Shown: positions 42,814 through 51,979, numbered from the stretch's first letter. The stretch: 64,000 nucleotides of DNA from Haloechinothrix alba (GCF_900188115.1 NZ_FZNW01000007.1:62001-126000), one strand, 5' to 3'. Made by a program: numbers and translations. Notes: generated by a model from the sequence alone, not told the origin.

Positions 42814-43257
42814 CTAGGTCGAGCGGGCCAGGGTGCAGCTGACCTCGGCGATCCCGTTCTCGTCGACGGTGGACGCCGAGTCCTCGATGGCGACCTCCCC
42901 GTCGAGCGAGATCGAGCACCGGACCGGTTCCTCCTCGGGGTGCTCGGACTTGGCGAACACCCGGATGTCCAGGTGCCCCGACGCGGTCCCTGTCTCGGTG
43001 AACTCGAAGTCGAACGGCTCGCCCTCCAGTTCCACCTGTGACTGCTGGCCGTCCCGTGCGACCAGCATGACGGTGTCCTGCGGTCCGGTCACCCGCACGT
43101 GCACGACGGTGGAGTCCGGCTCCTGCTGCTCGGACGGCGACTGGGGCGCGGAAGGAGGTGCCGAGGGAGGATCCGCAGGCTCGGCTGGGTCGTCGGCACC
43201 GCTCGTGCAGGCGGTGAGGAAGGTCGCGGCAAGCACGACGACGGCCGGGCGCTTCAC
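42814..43257 (-). CDS. Lipoprotein with MmpS-like C-terminal domain
   Basis: This 147-residue protein has a signal peptide with lipobox FLTAC (cysteine at residue 17), a Pro/Ser/Glu-rich linker and a small beta-sandwich-like domain (VVHVRVTGPQDTVMLVARDG, later EPVRCSISLDGEVAIED). Two cysteines, in RCSIS and SCTLA, could form a disulfide, as in MmpS-type accessory proteins. ATG 43257 begins MKRPAVVVLAA. No transporter gene is adjacent, so the MmpS likeness is tentative. It stands alone between asparaginase and folP2. Confidence 0.72.
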   Translation of the reverse strand: MKRPAVVVLAATFLTACTSGADDPAEPADPPSAPPSAPQSPSEQQEPDSTVVHVRVTGPQDTVMLVARDGQQSQVELEGEPFDFEFTETGTASGHLDIRVFAKSEHPEEEPVRCSISLDGEVAIEDSASTVDENGIAEVSCTLARST

Positions 43258-43376
43258 GGTGTGTTCCTCTCGTCCTCGAACGTCATCCGGGCGAGTTCAT
43301 CACTATGCACGTTCGGGTGGTGCGGATCCACCCGACCCGCGGGGCGTTGCGTACACGGGGTGCTGTTCGATACGCC

Positions 43377-44273
43377 TCAGGCCAGCCCGCGCACGGTCCT
43401 GGCAGGCGCGCGGGTCCCGCGCATGCTCGCGACCATGTCGACGACCTGCCTGGTACGCCGGGTGTCGTGGGCGCGGAACGCAGCCGCGCCTTCCCAGGCC
43501 GCTACGGCCGTCGCCGCGAGCGTCCCGTCCGGCCGGTCGGCGAGCTCGACACCGAGGGTCTCGCCGACGAAGTCCTTATTGGACAACGCCATCAGCACGG
43601 GCCACGGTGTCGTGGTCAGCTCGCGTGTCCTGCGCAGCAGCTCGAGGCTGTGCCAGGTGTTCTTGCCGAAGTCGTGCGTAGGGTCGATGAGCACACCCTC
43701 TCGGGGGACACCCAGTTCGACGACCTGCTCTGCCCTGCGCACGAGCTCGTCGAGCACCGAGCGCACCACATCCGGGTAGTGCACGCGATGCGGCCTGGTG
43801 CGGGGCGTCGCTCCACCGGTGTGCGAGCAGACATACCCCGCGCCGAACTCGGCCGCCACCTCGGCCAGCCGTGGGTCGACGCCCTGCCAGGTGTCGTTGA
43901 GCAGGTCCGCACCCTCGGTGCAGGCACGCCTGCCTACCTCGGCGCGCCAGGTGTCCACGCTGATGATCAGGTCGGGAAAGCGCGCACGCACGGCGGCCAC
44001 CAGTGGCGCCACGCGGCGGATCTCCTCGTCGATACCGACGTCGGGCCCGGGGCCGGCCTTCACGCCACCGATGTCGACGATGTCGGCGCCGTCGGCGACG
44101 GCCCGCTCGACCGCGACCATTGCCTCGCGGAAGCCGTAGGTGGCACCCGAGTCGTAGAAGGAGTCCGGCGTCCTGTTGACGATGGCCATGACGAGTGCGC
44201 GCCCCGTAGCGGCTTGCCTGCCCCGGAAGCTCAGGCGAGGCGCACCCGTGGGGGAGGACATCGTGTCGAACAT
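43377..44273 (-). CDS. folP2: Dihydropteroate synthase paralogue FolP2
   Basis: This 298-residue TIM-barrel protein resembles the actinobacterial FolP2 group: MAIVNRTPDSFYDSGATYGF near residue 29, GADIVDIGGVKAGPGPDVG near residue 62, DPTHDFGKNTWHSLELL near residue 193, and LMALSNKDFVGETLGVEL near residue 222. The first segment keeps the DHPS loop but with the FYD variant. FolP2 of mycobacteria has been reported to lack clear dihydropteroate synthase activity, so a role in folate synthesis is uncertain, and no other folate gene lies nearby. ATG 44273 or 44261 may be the start. It is divergent from the pca operon. Confidence 0.85.
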   Translation of the reverse strand: MFDTMSSPTGAPRLSFRGRQAATGRALVMAIVNRTPDSFYDSGATYGFREAMVAVERAVADGADIVDIGGVKAGPGPDVGIDEEIRRVAPLVAAVRARFPDLIISVDTWRAEVGRRACTEGADLLNDTWQGVDPRLAEVAAEFGAGYVCSHTGGATPRTRPHRVHYPDVVRSVLDELVRRAEQVVELGVPREGVLIDPTHDFGKNTWHSLELLRRTRELTTTPWPVLMALSNKDFVGETLGVELADRPDGTLAATAVAAWEGAAAFRAHDTRRTRQVVDMVASMRGTRAPARTVRGLA

Positions 44274-44326
44274 ACCAGGCGGTCGCTCGGGCCGGCTCCG
44301 GGATTGACGCGCCAGCGGTGAGCCAC

Positions 44327-44364
44327 TATGTTCATATTAAGAACATATGTGCGGCATACGCACA
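44327..44364. promoter_or_regulatory. Two adjacent dyads before the pca operon
   Basis: TATGTTC-N7-GAACATA (44327-44347) is a perfect 7-bp-arm inverted repeat, followed at once by TGTGCG-GCATA-CGCACA (44348-44364). They occupy the gap between folP2 and pcaI. They are the natural binding sites for the IclR-type PcaR encoded at the end of the operon. The second dyad shares GTGCG-N5-CGCAC with the site at 57589-57603 next to another IclR gene. Confidence 0.65.
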
Positions 44365-44386
44365 CTTGACTGCGTGAGGTGATGAC

Positions 44387-45190
44387 GTGGCCGAGATCGT
44401 GACGCTCGCCGAAGCGGTGACCGAGCTGGTCAGCGACGGGGACCAGGTGGCCCTCGAGGGGTTCACCCACCTCATCCCGGTCGCGGCGGGGCACGAGATC
44501 ATCCGCCAGGGCAGGCGGGACCTCACCCTGGTGCGTATGACCCCGGACATCGTCTACGACCAGCTGATCGGCGCGGGCTGCGCGCGGAAGCTGGTCTTCT
44601 CCTGGGGCGGCAATCCCGGGGTCGGCTCCCTGCACCGGTTCCGGGACGCGGTGCAGAACGCTTGGCCCGCGCCGCTGGAGCTCGAGGAGCACAGCCATGC
44701 CGGGATGGCCAACCGCTACGTCGCGGGTGCCTCGGGGCTGCCCTTTGCCGTGATGCGCGGCTACACCGGCACCGACCTGCCGTCGGTCACCACCACGATC
44801 AAGCCGATCACCTGCCCGTTCACCGGCGAGCGGCTCACCGCGGTTCCGGCGATCAACCCGGATGTCACGGTCATCCACGCGCAGCGGGCCGACCGGGCGG
44901 GAAACGTCCAGATGTGGGGGCTGGTCGGGGTGCAGAAGGAGGCGGTGCTGGCCGCTGGGCGCAGTATCGTCACTGTCGAGGAGGTCACCGACGAGCTGAG
45001 TCCGGTTGCGGGCCAGGTCGTGCTGCCGTCCTGGGCCGTGACGGCCGTCGCCGAGGTCGCAGGCGGTGCCCACCCGTCGTACGCGCAGGGCTACAGCGAC
45101 CGGGACAACACCTACTACCAGGAGTGGGACGCGATCAGCAGGGACAGGGCAACGTTCGAGAAGTGGTTGACAGAGGCGGTGCTTACATGA
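44387..45190 (+). CDS. pcaI: 3-oxoadipate CoA-transferase subunit A
   Basis: PcaI and PcaJ together move CoA from succinyl-CoA to 3-oxoadipate, the penultimate step of the beta-ketoadipate pathway. The 267-residue product is a family I CoA-transferase alpha subunit with VALEGFTHLIPVAAGHEI near residue 21-38 in the position of the CoA-binding glycine loop, and VVLPSWAVTAVAEVAGGAHPS near residue 211. GTG 44387 has GAGGTGA upstream. It begins a nine-gene operon and overlaps pcaJ by 4 bases. The specificity is taken from context. Confidence 0.92.
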   Translation: MAEIVTLAEAVTELVSDGDQVALEGFTHLIPVAAGHEIIRQGRRDLTLVRMTPDIVYDQLIGAGCARKLVFSWGGNPGVGSLHRFRDAVQNAWPAPLELEEHSHAGMANRYVAGASGLPFAVMRGYTGTDLPSVTTTIKPITCPFTGERLTAVPAINPDVTVIHAQRADRAGNVQMWGLVGVQKEAVLAAGRSIVTVEEVTDELSPVAGQVVLPSWAVTAVAEVAGGAHPSYAQGYSDRDNTYYQEWDAISRDRATFEKWLTEAVLT

Positions 45191-45984
45191 CCGGGACGAG
45201 CGTGGAGACGAGCGGGCACGCCGCCCACACCGCGAGCGAGATGATGTCGGTCGCCGCGGCACGCGCGCTCCGCGACGGCACGTCGTGCTTCGTCGGGATC
45301 GGCCTGCCGTCCACGGCTGCCAACCTGGCGCGGCGCGGCCACGCGCCGAACCTGACGCTGATCTACGAGTCCGGTGCGCTGGGTGCCAGACCGGACAGCC
45401 TGCCGCTGTCCATCGGCGACGGCATCCTTGCCGAGACTGCGGACGCCGTGGTCGGCGTCCCCGAGGTGTTCAACTACTGGCTGCAACCCGGCCGGATCGA
45501 CGTCGGCTTCCTCTCCGCGGCCCAGCTCGACCGGTTCGGCAACATCAACACGACCGTCATCGGCGGGGACTACGCGAATCCTGGTGTGCGGCTGCCGGGG
45601 GCCGGAGGCGCACCCGAGATCGCGGCCTCGTGCCGCGAGGTGTTCATCGTCGTCAAGCAGAGCAGGCGTAGCTTCGTGGACAAGGTGGACTTCGTGACCT
45701 CGGTCGGGCACGGGTCGGGCGCCGGTGACCGCGCGCGTCTCGGCCTGCCGGGTGCGGGGCCCACCATGGTCATCACCGACCTCGGGGTGTTCCGGCCTGA
45801 CCCCGGCACAGCAGAGCTGGTGCTGGAGCAGGTTCATCCCGGCGTGACCGTGCAGCAGGTACGCGAGGCCACCGGCTGGGAGCTCGCTGTCGCCTCGGAG
45901 GTGGGCACCACGACGGCCCCGACGGCCGGGGAGCTGACGGCGTTGCGTGCGCTCACCGGGGGTCCGGACGGCAAGGAAGGCTGA
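45187..45984 (+). CDS. pcaJ: 3-oxoadipate CoA-transferase subunit B
   Basis: This 265-residue beta subunit carries the probable catalytic glutamate in LTLIYESGALGARP near residue 61, the point where CoA-transferase family I forms its glutamyl-CoA intermediate. Further matches are VGIGLPSTAANLARR near residue 38 and VGFLSAAQLDRFGNINTTVIG near residue 107-127. It overlaps pcaI (ATGA) and is followed 30 bp later by pcaF. An N-terminal extension of about 15 residues (TGTSVETSGHAAHT) is not conserved. Confidence 0.92.
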   Translation: MTGTSVETSGHAAHTASEMMSVAAARALRDGTSCFVGIGLPSTAANLARRGHAPNLTLIYESGALGARPDSLPLSIGDGILAETADAVVGVPEVFNYWLQPGRIDVGFLSAAQLDRFGNINTTVIGGDYANPGVRLPGAGGAPEIAASCREVFIVVKQSRRSFVDKVDFVTSVGHGSGAGDRARLGLPGAGPTMVITDLGVFRPDPGTAELVLEQVHPGVTVQQVREATGWELAVASEVGTTTAPTAGELTALRALTGGPDGKEG

Positions 45985-46014
45985 ACGGGGAAGGCTGAGC
46001 AGGGAAGGACCGGC

Positions 46015-47202
46015 ATGACCAACGAGGTGTACATCTACGACGGGGTGCGGACCCCGTTCGGCCGGCACGGCGGCGGGCTGTCCGGGGTGCGGCCGGACGA
46101 TCTGGCCGCGGTCGTGCTCGGTGCGCTCGCCGAGCGCACCTCCTGCGACCCGGCGACGGTCGACGAGGTGTGTCTCGGCGACGCCAACCAGGCGGGGGAG
46201 GACAATCGCAACGTGGCCCGGATGGCCGCGCTGCTTGCCGGCTGGCCCACCTCGGTCCCGGCGACGACCGTCAACCGGCTGTGCGGCTCGAGCATGGACG
46301 CGGCGATGCAGGCCTCCCGCACCATCGCGCTCGGGGATGCCTCGCTGGTCGCCGCGGGTGGCGTCGAGTCGATGAGCAGGGCACCCTGGGTGCTTCCGAA
46401 ACCGGAGAAGGCGTTCCCTGCCGGTCACGCGACGCTGCACTCGAGCACGCTCGGGTGGCGCATGACGAACCCGGACATGCCGGAGCAGTGGACGGTGTCG
46501 CTGGGGGAGGGCACCGAGATCCTCGCCGAGCAGTACAAGATCGACCGTGCCCGGCAGGACGAGTTCGCGCTGCGCAGCCACCAGCGGGCGGCACGCGCCT
46601 GGGACGACGGCTTCTACGACAGCCATGTCGTCGCCGTGCCCGGGACGGAGCTGAGCCGGGACGAGTCGATGCGTGGCGACACCTCGCTGGACAAGCTGGC
46701 CGCGCTCAAGCCGGTCTTCCGCGCGGACGGTACCGTGACCGCGGGCAACTCCTCGCCGCTCAACGACGGCGCGGCGGCGTTGCTGCTCGGCGACGAGGCC
46801 GCGGCCGACCGGCTGGGGCGTACGCCGCTGGCGCGGGTCGCCGGGCGCGGCGCGGCCGGTGTGGATCCGCACGTGTTCGGCATCGGGCCGGTCCAGGCGG
46901 CGGAGACCGCGCTGCGGCGTGCCGGGATCGGCTGGCCGGACCTGGCCGCTGTGGAGCTGAACGAGGCCTTCGCCGCACAGTCGCTTGCCTGCCTGGCCGA
47001 CTGGCCCGAGCTCGACCCGGAGATCGTCAACATCAACGGCGGGGCGATCGCGATCGGCCACCCGCTCGGCGCCTCCGGCGGGCGGGTCATCACCCAGCTG
47101 GCCCACCAGCTACGGCGCTCCGGAGGCAGGTGGGGGCTCGCCGCGCTGTGCATCGGGGTGGGCCAGGGCCTCGCGGTGGTCGTCGAGGGGATCCGGCCGT
47201 GA
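46015..47202 (+). CDS. pcaF: Beta-ketoadipyl-CoA thiolase
   Basis: PcaF cleaves 3-oxoadipyl-CoA into succinyl-CoA and acetyl-CoA. The 395-residue thiolase has the acyl-accepting cysteine in VNRLCGSSMDAAMQASR near residue 87, the histidine in NGGAIAIGHPLGASGGR near residue 350, and the second cysteine in LAALCIGVGQGLAVVVE near residue 380. Length and motif order are normal. The ATG at 46015 follows GGGAAGGA closely. It lies between pcaJ and pcaH, and its stop overlaps the pcaH start. Confidence 0.95.
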   Translation: MTNEVYIYDGVRTPFGRHGGGLSGVRPDDLAAVVLGALAERTSCDPATVDEVCLGDANQAGEDNRNVARMAALLAGWPTSVPATTVNRLCGSSMDAAMQASRTIALGDASLVAAGGVESMSRAPWVLPKPEKAFPAGHATLHSSTLGWRMTNPDMPEQWTVSLGEGTEILAEQYKIDRARQDEFALRSHQRAARAWDDGFYDSHVVAVPGTELSRDESMRGDTSLDKLAALKPVFRADGTVTAGNSSPLNDGAAALLLGDEAAADRLGRTPLARVAGRGAAGVDPHVFGIGPVQAAETALRRAGIGWPDLAAVELNEAFAAQSLACLADWPELDPEIVNINGGAIAIGHPLGASGGRVITQLAHQLRRSGGRWGLAALCIGVGQGLAVVVEGIRP

Positions 47203-47936
47203 GCGCCCGCCACCAGCGGACCCTCGCGTTGCCCGCCTACCGGCCCGACCCCGATGGGACACACCCACCGCTGGACTCGCCCGACTACCGGTCGACCGCG
47301 CTGCGCCATCCGCTGCGGCAGCCGCTGACGCTGCCGCAGTCGGCCACGGAGATCACCGGCCCGGTGCTCGGTGAGGGGCGCATCGGAGAGCGGGACAACG
47401 ACCTGACGGTGCAGCACCCCGGCGAACCCGTCGGGCAGCGGATCGTGGTGCACGGAAGGGTGCTCGACGGCGACGGCCGGGCCGTGCCGAACTCGCTCGT
47501 GGAGATCTGGCAGGCCAACGCCGGTGGCCGGTACCGGCACGACGCGGATGTCTGGCCCTCCCCGCTGGACCCGAACTTCGACGGGGCGGGGCGCACGCTG
47601 ACCGACGAGCACGGGCGGTACGAGTTCACCACGATCAAACCGGGCGCGTACCCGTGGAAGAACCACCACAACGCGTGGCGGCCCGCGCACATTCACTTCT
47701 CCCTGTTCGGCAGGTCGCTCACCCAGCGGCTCGTCACGCAGATGTACTTCCCCGACGACCCCCTGTTCGACCAGGACCCGATCTTCAACTCCGTTCCGGA
47801 GGCGGCCAGGAACAGGCTGGTATCGCGCTTCGACATGAACCGCACGACCGACCACTGGGCGCTCGGGTTCGAGTTCGACATCGTGCTCCGCGGCCGCGAG
47901 GCCACGCCGTTCGAGGACGACGACCATGACCACTAG
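47199..47936 (+). CDS. pcaH: Protocatechuate 3,4-dioxygenase beta chain
   Basis: PcaH binds the non-haem Fe(III) that splits protocatechuate between the hydroxyls. The 245-residue product has VEIWQANAGGRYRHDADVW near residue 102 (first tyrosine ligand), YEFTTIKPGAYPW near residue 142 (second tyrosine) and RPAHIHFSLFG near residue 164 with the two histidine ligands. GTG 47199 overlaps pcaF. It overlaps pcaG by 11 bases, which suits assembly of the alpha-beta pair. Confidence 0.96.
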   Translation: MSARHQRTLALPAYRPDPDGTHPPLDSPDYRSTALRHPLRQPLTLPQSATEITGPVLGEGRIGERDNDLTVQHPGEPVGQRIVVHGRVLDGDGRAVPNSLVEIWQANAGGRYRHDADVWPSPLDPNFDGAGRTLTDEHGRYEFTTIKPGAYPWKNHHNAWRPAHIHFSLFGRSLTQRLVTQMYFPDDPLFDQDPIFNSVPEAARNRLVSRFDMNRTTDHWALGFEFDIVLRGREATPFEDDDHDH

Positions 47937-48495
47937 CAGCACGTTGCCCAGCACCCCGTCCCAGACGGTCGGCCCGTACCTGCACATCGGGTTGACCTGG
48001 CAGGACGGCCCGTTCGTCGTGCCGGAAGGCACGCCGTCGGCGGTGTGGATCCGGGGCAGGGTCATCGACGGCGCCGGTGAGCCGATCACCGACGCCCTCG
48101 TGGAGACCTGGCAGTGTGACGAGCACGGGCGCTTCGCACATCCCGAGGACCCCCGCTCCGCCGAGATCGGCAGCGGATTCCGGGGGTTCGGGCGCAGCGA
48201 CACCCGCAGCGGCGACTACGGCATCCTCACCGTGATACCCGGCCGTGTGCCGGACCGCAGCGGGGTGCTGCAAGCACCGCACGTGGACCTATCGGTGTTC
48301 GCGCGGGGCATGCTGCACCGGGTCGTCACCCGCGCGTACTTCGCCGACCGGCCCGAGGCCAACGCGGCCGACCCGGTGCTGAGCACGGTGCCCGATGACC
48401 GCAGGCAGACCCTCCTTGCCCGGCCGAGCACCGACGGGTACACCTTCGACGTGCATGTGCAGGGCGAACGCGAGACAGTCTTCTTCGATGTCTGA
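47926..48495 (+). CDS. pcaG: Protocatechuate 3,4-dioxygenase alpha chain
   Basis: PcaG is the non-catalytic partner that shapes the substrate pocket of the dioxygenase. The 189-residue product begins with TPSQTVGPYLHIGLTW near residue 8-23, the usual PcaG start, and has LVETWQCDEHGRFAHPEDP near residue 59 and HVDLSVFARGMLHRVVTRAYF near residue 120. The iron ligands present in PcaH are replaced, as expected for the alpha chain. It overlaps both pcaH and pcaB. Confidence 0.95.
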   Translation: MTTSSTLPSTPSQTVGPYLHIGLTWQDGPFVVPEGTPSAVWIRGRVIDGAGEPITDALVETWQCDEHGRFAHPEDPRSAEIGSGFRGFGRSDTRSGDYGILTVIPGRVPDRSGVLQAPHVDLSVFARGMLHRVVTRAYFADRPEANAADPVLSTVPDDRRQTLLARPSTDGYTFDVHVQGERETVFFDV

Positions 48496-49906
48496 ACTGT
48501 TCGATCCGATGCTCGCCGCCGGGCCGGTGCGGGCCGCGGTCGATGACACGGCCTGGCTCCAGGCGATGCTCGACTTCGAGGCCGCGCTCGCGCGGGCCGA
48601 GGCGGACTGCGGGTTGCTCCCGGCTGCCGACGCCGAGCGCATAGCCGGGCAGTGCCACGCGTCGGACTTCGACCCGGCCGAGCTCGGTGCCGAGGCGACC
48701 GGGATCGGCAACCCGGCAGGCCCGCTGGTCCGGGCGCTGAGCGCCCGGGTGGACGAGCAGGCGCGCCGGTATGTCCATTTCGGTGCGACCAGCCAGGACG
48801 TTCTCGACACGGCCACGATGCTGGTCTCCGCCCGTGCGCTTGACGTGTTGCTCGACGAGCTGGCCGGGTGCGGGGACGCGCTGGCGCGGCTCGCCGAGCG
48901 GCACGCGGCTACCGTGCAGTCCGGCCGCACACTGCTGCAGCAGGCGCAGCCGGTGACGTTCGGGCTGACGGCCGCCTGCTGGCTGTCCGCGGTGTGCGCT
49001 GCGCGCGAGCAGCTGTCCACGGCGCGCGGGCGGCTGGCCGTGCAGCTCGGCGGTGCGACGGGAACGCTGGCCTCGCTGGGGGCACGCGGGCCCGACGTGG
49101 TCACCGCCCTCGCCCGCCACCTCGAGCTGGCCGATCCCGGCCTGCCCTGGCACACCGACCGCGGCAGGGTCGGTGCGCTCGCCTCCGCGCTCGGCGCGGT
49201 GAGCGCGGCGGTGTCCAAGATCGTGCGGGATGTCACCGTGCTCGCGCAGACCGAGGTGGCCGAGGTGTTCGAGGTCGATGCGGGCTCGGGCGGTTCGTCG
49301 GCGATGCCGCACAAGCGCAACCCCGTCGCCGCCGTCGCGGCTGCCGCCGCGAGCGCGCAGGCTCCCGGCCTGGTGAGCACGCTGCTCGGCAGCGCGGCGC
49401 ACGAGCTGCAGCGTGCGGCGGGCGCGTGGCACGCGGAGTGGCGCCCGCTCGGCGAGCTGCTGCGCAGCACCGGCTCTGCCGTGACCTGGCTACGCACCAG
49501 CCTGGACCGCCTGCGGGTCGATCCCACCCGCATGCGGGCGAACCTGGACTCGGCCGGCGGGCTTCCGCTGGCCGAGCGGGTGACGACCGAGCTGGTGGAG
49601 GTCGCGGGCGCGGGACAGGACCAGGAAAGGGGCCAGGGGCCGGTCGGCAGGCTCGCCGCGCACGACGCAGTGGCGGCCTGCTGCCGGCGCGCGGTCACCG
49701 AGGACCGCGAGCTCGCCGACGTGCTCGCCGCAGACGAGCTGGTCGGCGCGTACCTGAGCAGGCAGCGGCTCGCGGAGCTGCTCGATCCCGCCGGGTACCT
49801 GGGCAGCGCGGGCGTCTTCGTCGAGCGGGCACTCGCCAGGCACCGTGACAGTGCATCCCCGGCCTCCCGAGACCGGCGACAGGACAGCCAGGAGAGTGGT
49901 TCATGA
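48488..49906 (+). CDS. pcaB: 3-carboxy-cis,cis-muconate cycloisomerase
   Basis: PcaB lactonises carboxymuconate to carboxymuconolactone and belongs to the fumarase/argininosuccinate lyase superfamily. The 472-residue product carries the superfamily signature GSGGSSAMPHKRNPVAAV near residue 272, preceded by YVHFGATSQDVLDTATML near residue 96. The C-terminus has an extra Arg/Asp/Ser-rich tail. ATG 48488 overlaps the end of pcaG by 8 bases; the end overlaps pcaD by 4. Confidence 0.95.
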   Translation: MSELFDPMLAAGPVRAAVDDTAWLQAMLDFEAALARAEADCGLLPAADAERIAGQCHASDFDPAELGAEATGIGNPAGPLVRALSARVDEQARRYVHFGATSQDVLDTATMLVSARALDVLLDELAGCGDALARLAERHAATVQSGRTLLQQAQPVTFGLTAACWLSAVCAAREQLSTARGRLAVQLGGATGTLASLGARGPDVVTALARHLELADPGLPWHTDRGRVGALASALGAVSAAVSKIVRDVTVLAQTEVAEVFEVDAGSGGSSAMPHKRNPVAAVAAAAASAQAPGLVSTLLGSAAHELQRAAGAWHAEWRPLGELLRSTGSAVTWLRTSLDRLRVDPTRMRANLDSAGGLPLAERVTTELVEVAGAGQDQERGQGPVGRLAAHDAVAACCRRAVTEDRELADVLAADELVGAYLSRQRLAELLDPAGYLGSAGVFVERALARHRDSASPASRDRRQDSQESGS

Positions 49907-50682
49907 GCGTCGAGCTGTACCAGGAGACCGCCGTCCCCGCCGCGGGTGACGGCGCGCCGACCGTCGTGCTGAGCGGTTCGCTCGGCAGCGACAGAACGAT
50001 GTGGACCCCGCAGGTTCCCGCGCTGCTCGGCGCGGGATACCGGGTGGTGCGCTACGACCACCGCGGGCACGGGCTGTCCCCTGTGCCGGACGGGCCGTAC
50101 GACATGGCCGACCTCGGCGCAGACGCGGTCGCGCTGCTGGACGCGCTCGGGTGCAGGCAGGTGCACTGGGTCGGCCTGTCCCTCGGCGGGATGGTCGGGA
50201 TGTGGCTGGCCCAGCATGCCCCCGATCGGGTCGCCAGCCTGGCGCTGTGCTGCACATCCGCCGCGCTGGACCCGCAGCCGTGGTCCGAGCGGGCCAGGCT
50301 GGTCCGCGAGCACGGCACCCGCGCGGTGTCCGAGGCGGTGGTCGGCCGCTGGCTGACCCCGGGCTGCGCCACGGCACACCCGGAGACGGTGGAACGGCTG
50401 CGGCGCATGGTGGAGGCGACCCCCGACGAGGGGTACGCCTCATGCTGCGCGGCCATCGGCGGGATGGACATCGCGGGCGGGCTGCAGGCCGTCTCCGTGC
50501 CGACGCTGGTGATCGCGGGGGAGCAGGACGTGGCCACACCCCCCGAGCACGGCAGGTGGATCGCGGAGTCGGTGCCCGGCGCACGCATGGAGGTTCTCGA
50601 CCCCGCGGCGCACCTGGCGAACGTGGAGCGGCCCGAGGAGATGAACCGCCTGCTGCTCGACCACCTGAAGGAGCTGCGATGA
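49903..50682 (+). CDS. pcaD: 3-oxoadipate enol-lactonase
   Basis: PcaD hydrolyses 3-oxoadipate enol-lactone. The 259-residue alpha/beta hydrolase has VRYDHRGHGLSPVPDGPYDMADL near residue 47 (in parts), the nucleophile elbow VGLSLGGMVGMWLAQ near residue 90, the acid in VIAGEQDVATPP near residue 205 and the histidine in LDPAAHLANVERPEE near residue 230. Together with pcaC it is separate here, whereas many actinomycetes fuse the two as PcaL. It overlaps pcaB and pcaC. Confidence 0.94.
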   Translation: MSVELYQETAVPAAGDGAPTVVLSGSLGSDRTMWTPQVPALLGAGYRVVRYDHRGHGLSPVPDGPYDMADLGADAVALLDALGCRQVHWVGLSLGGMVGMWLAQHAPDRVASLALCCTSAALDPQPWSERARLVREHGTRAVSEAVVGRWLTPGCATAHPETVERLRRMVEATPDEGYASCCAAIGGMDIAGGLQAVSVPTLVIAGEQDVATPPEHGRWIAESVPGARMEVLDPAAHLANVERPEEMNRLLLDHLKELR

Positions 50683-51122
50683 GCGACAGCGCGCCCACGG
50701 ACCCGTACACCGACGGCATGGCGACCCGCAGGGAGGTTCTCGGGGACGCCCATGTGGACAGCGCCGTCGAGGCCACGACGGAGTTCACCCAGCCGTTCCA
50801 GGACTACATCACCAGGGCCGCCTGGGGCGCTGTCTGGTCACGGGAGGGGCTCGACCGCAGGACACGAAGCTGTATCACGCTGGCGGTGCTGACGGCGCTC
50901 GGCTGCCACGGTGAGATTCCCATGCACGTGCGCGCGGCACGCGGGCACGGCCTGACACCCGCGGAGATCGCCGAGGTGCTGCTGCACACCGGCGTCTATG
51001 CTGGGGTGCCCGCCGCGAATGCGGCCTTCGCGCTCGCCGGGAACACGCTGGCCGAACTCGGCGACCCCGAGGCGCAGGCGCGTGCGGACCCCGGCGCGGG
51101 CGGTCGCACCGACACACGCTGA
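50679..51122 (+). CDS. pcaC: 4-carboxymuconolactone decarboxylase
   Basis: PcaC decarboxylates carboxymuconolactone to the enol-lactone used by PcaD. The 147-residue product has the AhpD-like helical fold with SCITLAVLTALGCHGEIPMHV near residue 67-87 and LHTGVYAGVPAANAAFALA near residue 104. The residues ALGCHGEIPMH are the usual active-site part of CMD proteins. Its ATG overlaps the pcaD stop (ATGA). A short disordered C-terminus follows. Confidence 0.94.
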   Translation: MSDSAPTDPYTDGMATRREVLGDAHVDSAVEATTEFTQPFQDYITRAAWGAVWSREGLDRRTRSCITLAVLTALGCHGEIPMHVRAARGHGLTPAEIAEVLLHTGVYAGVPAANAAFALAGNTLAELGDPEAQARADPGAGGRTDTR

Positions 51123-51155
51123 CCAGCAGGGGCAGCCGGGACACGAGGGATCGGG

Positions 51156-51965
51156 ATGGACGAGCCGGACTCCGACACGGAGCGCGGGACGCACCGCGTG
51201 CAGTCGCTGGAACGCGGGCTGGCAGTGATCAAGGCGTTCAACTCCGGTGCCGCGGAGCTGACCCTCAGCGACGTCGCCCGCTCAACCGGGATGACCCGCG
51301 CGGCGGCGCGCCGCTTCCTGCTGACCCTGGAAGGGCTCGGATACGTGCGTACCGACGGGAAGTACTTCTCGTTGACGGCCCGGGTCCTGGAACTGGGGTA
51401 CTCCTTCCTGTCGAGCATGTCGTTGCCCGAGGTCGCCCAGCCGCACCTCGAGCGGCTTTCCGCGGAGGTGCACGAGTCCAGCTCGGTGTCGATCCTCGAC
51501 GGCACCGACGTCGTCTATGTCGCCCGCGTGGCTGTGTCGCGCATAATGGCCGTGACGATCAATGTGGGCACTCGCTTTTCCGCGCACGCCACGTCCATGG
51601 GGCACGTGTTGCTGGCCGGGCTGGATGAGGAGGCGCTGCGCTCCTACCTGGACGAGGCACGCCTGGACCGGCTGACCTCGCGCACCATCACCACCCCGGA
51701 CGAGCTGGCCACCGAGTTGCGCGCGGTGCGCGAGCAGGGCTGGGCGCTGGTCGACCAGGAGCTGGAGGAAGGGTTGCGATCGATCGCGGTGCCGATCCGC
51801 GACCGCGGCGGAGAGGTCGTCGCCGCCGCGAACATCTCCTCGCACGCCAGCAGGACCACGCTGGAGTCGATGTGTACCGACGTGCTGCCGAGGTTGCGCG
51901 AGTGCGCCACGCGGATCGAGGCGGATCTGGCCGTCACCGCCCCGCGCCGGGTGGGCAGGGGATAG
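51156..51965 (+). CDS. pcaR: IclR-type regulator of the pca operon
   Basis: This 269-residue regulator has the IclR winged helix (residues 15-75: LSDVARSTGMTRAAARRFLL as the recognition unit) and an effector domain (VAVSRIMAVTINVGTRFSAHATSMG near residue 126-150). It groups with PcaR/PobR activators of protocatechuate or hydroxybenzoate genes. It lies 33 bp after pcaC on the same strand, so it is probably part of the operon, and its sites are most likely the dyads at 44327-44364. Activator or repressor action and the ligand are inferred. Confidence 0.9.
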   Translation: MDEPDSDTERGTHRVQSLERGLAVIKAFNSGAAELTLSDVARSTGMTRAAARRFLLTLEGLGYVRTDGKYFSLTARVLELGYSFLSSMSLPEVAQPHLERLSAEVHESSSVSILDGTDVVYVARVAVSRIMAVTINVGTRFSAHATSMGHVLLAGLDEEALRSYLDEARLDRLTSRTITTPDELATELRAVREQGWALVDQELEEGLRSIAVPIRDRGGEVVAAANISSHASRTTLESMCTDVLPRLRECATRIEADLAVTAPRRVGRG

Positions 51966-51979
51966 GCGGCACGCCCGCC

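Noticed and set aside
45115-47106. 663-codon minus-strand frame under pcaJ and pcaF
   Set aside because: Antisense shadow with Arg/Gly/His-rich composition; the plus strand encodes proven family proteins.
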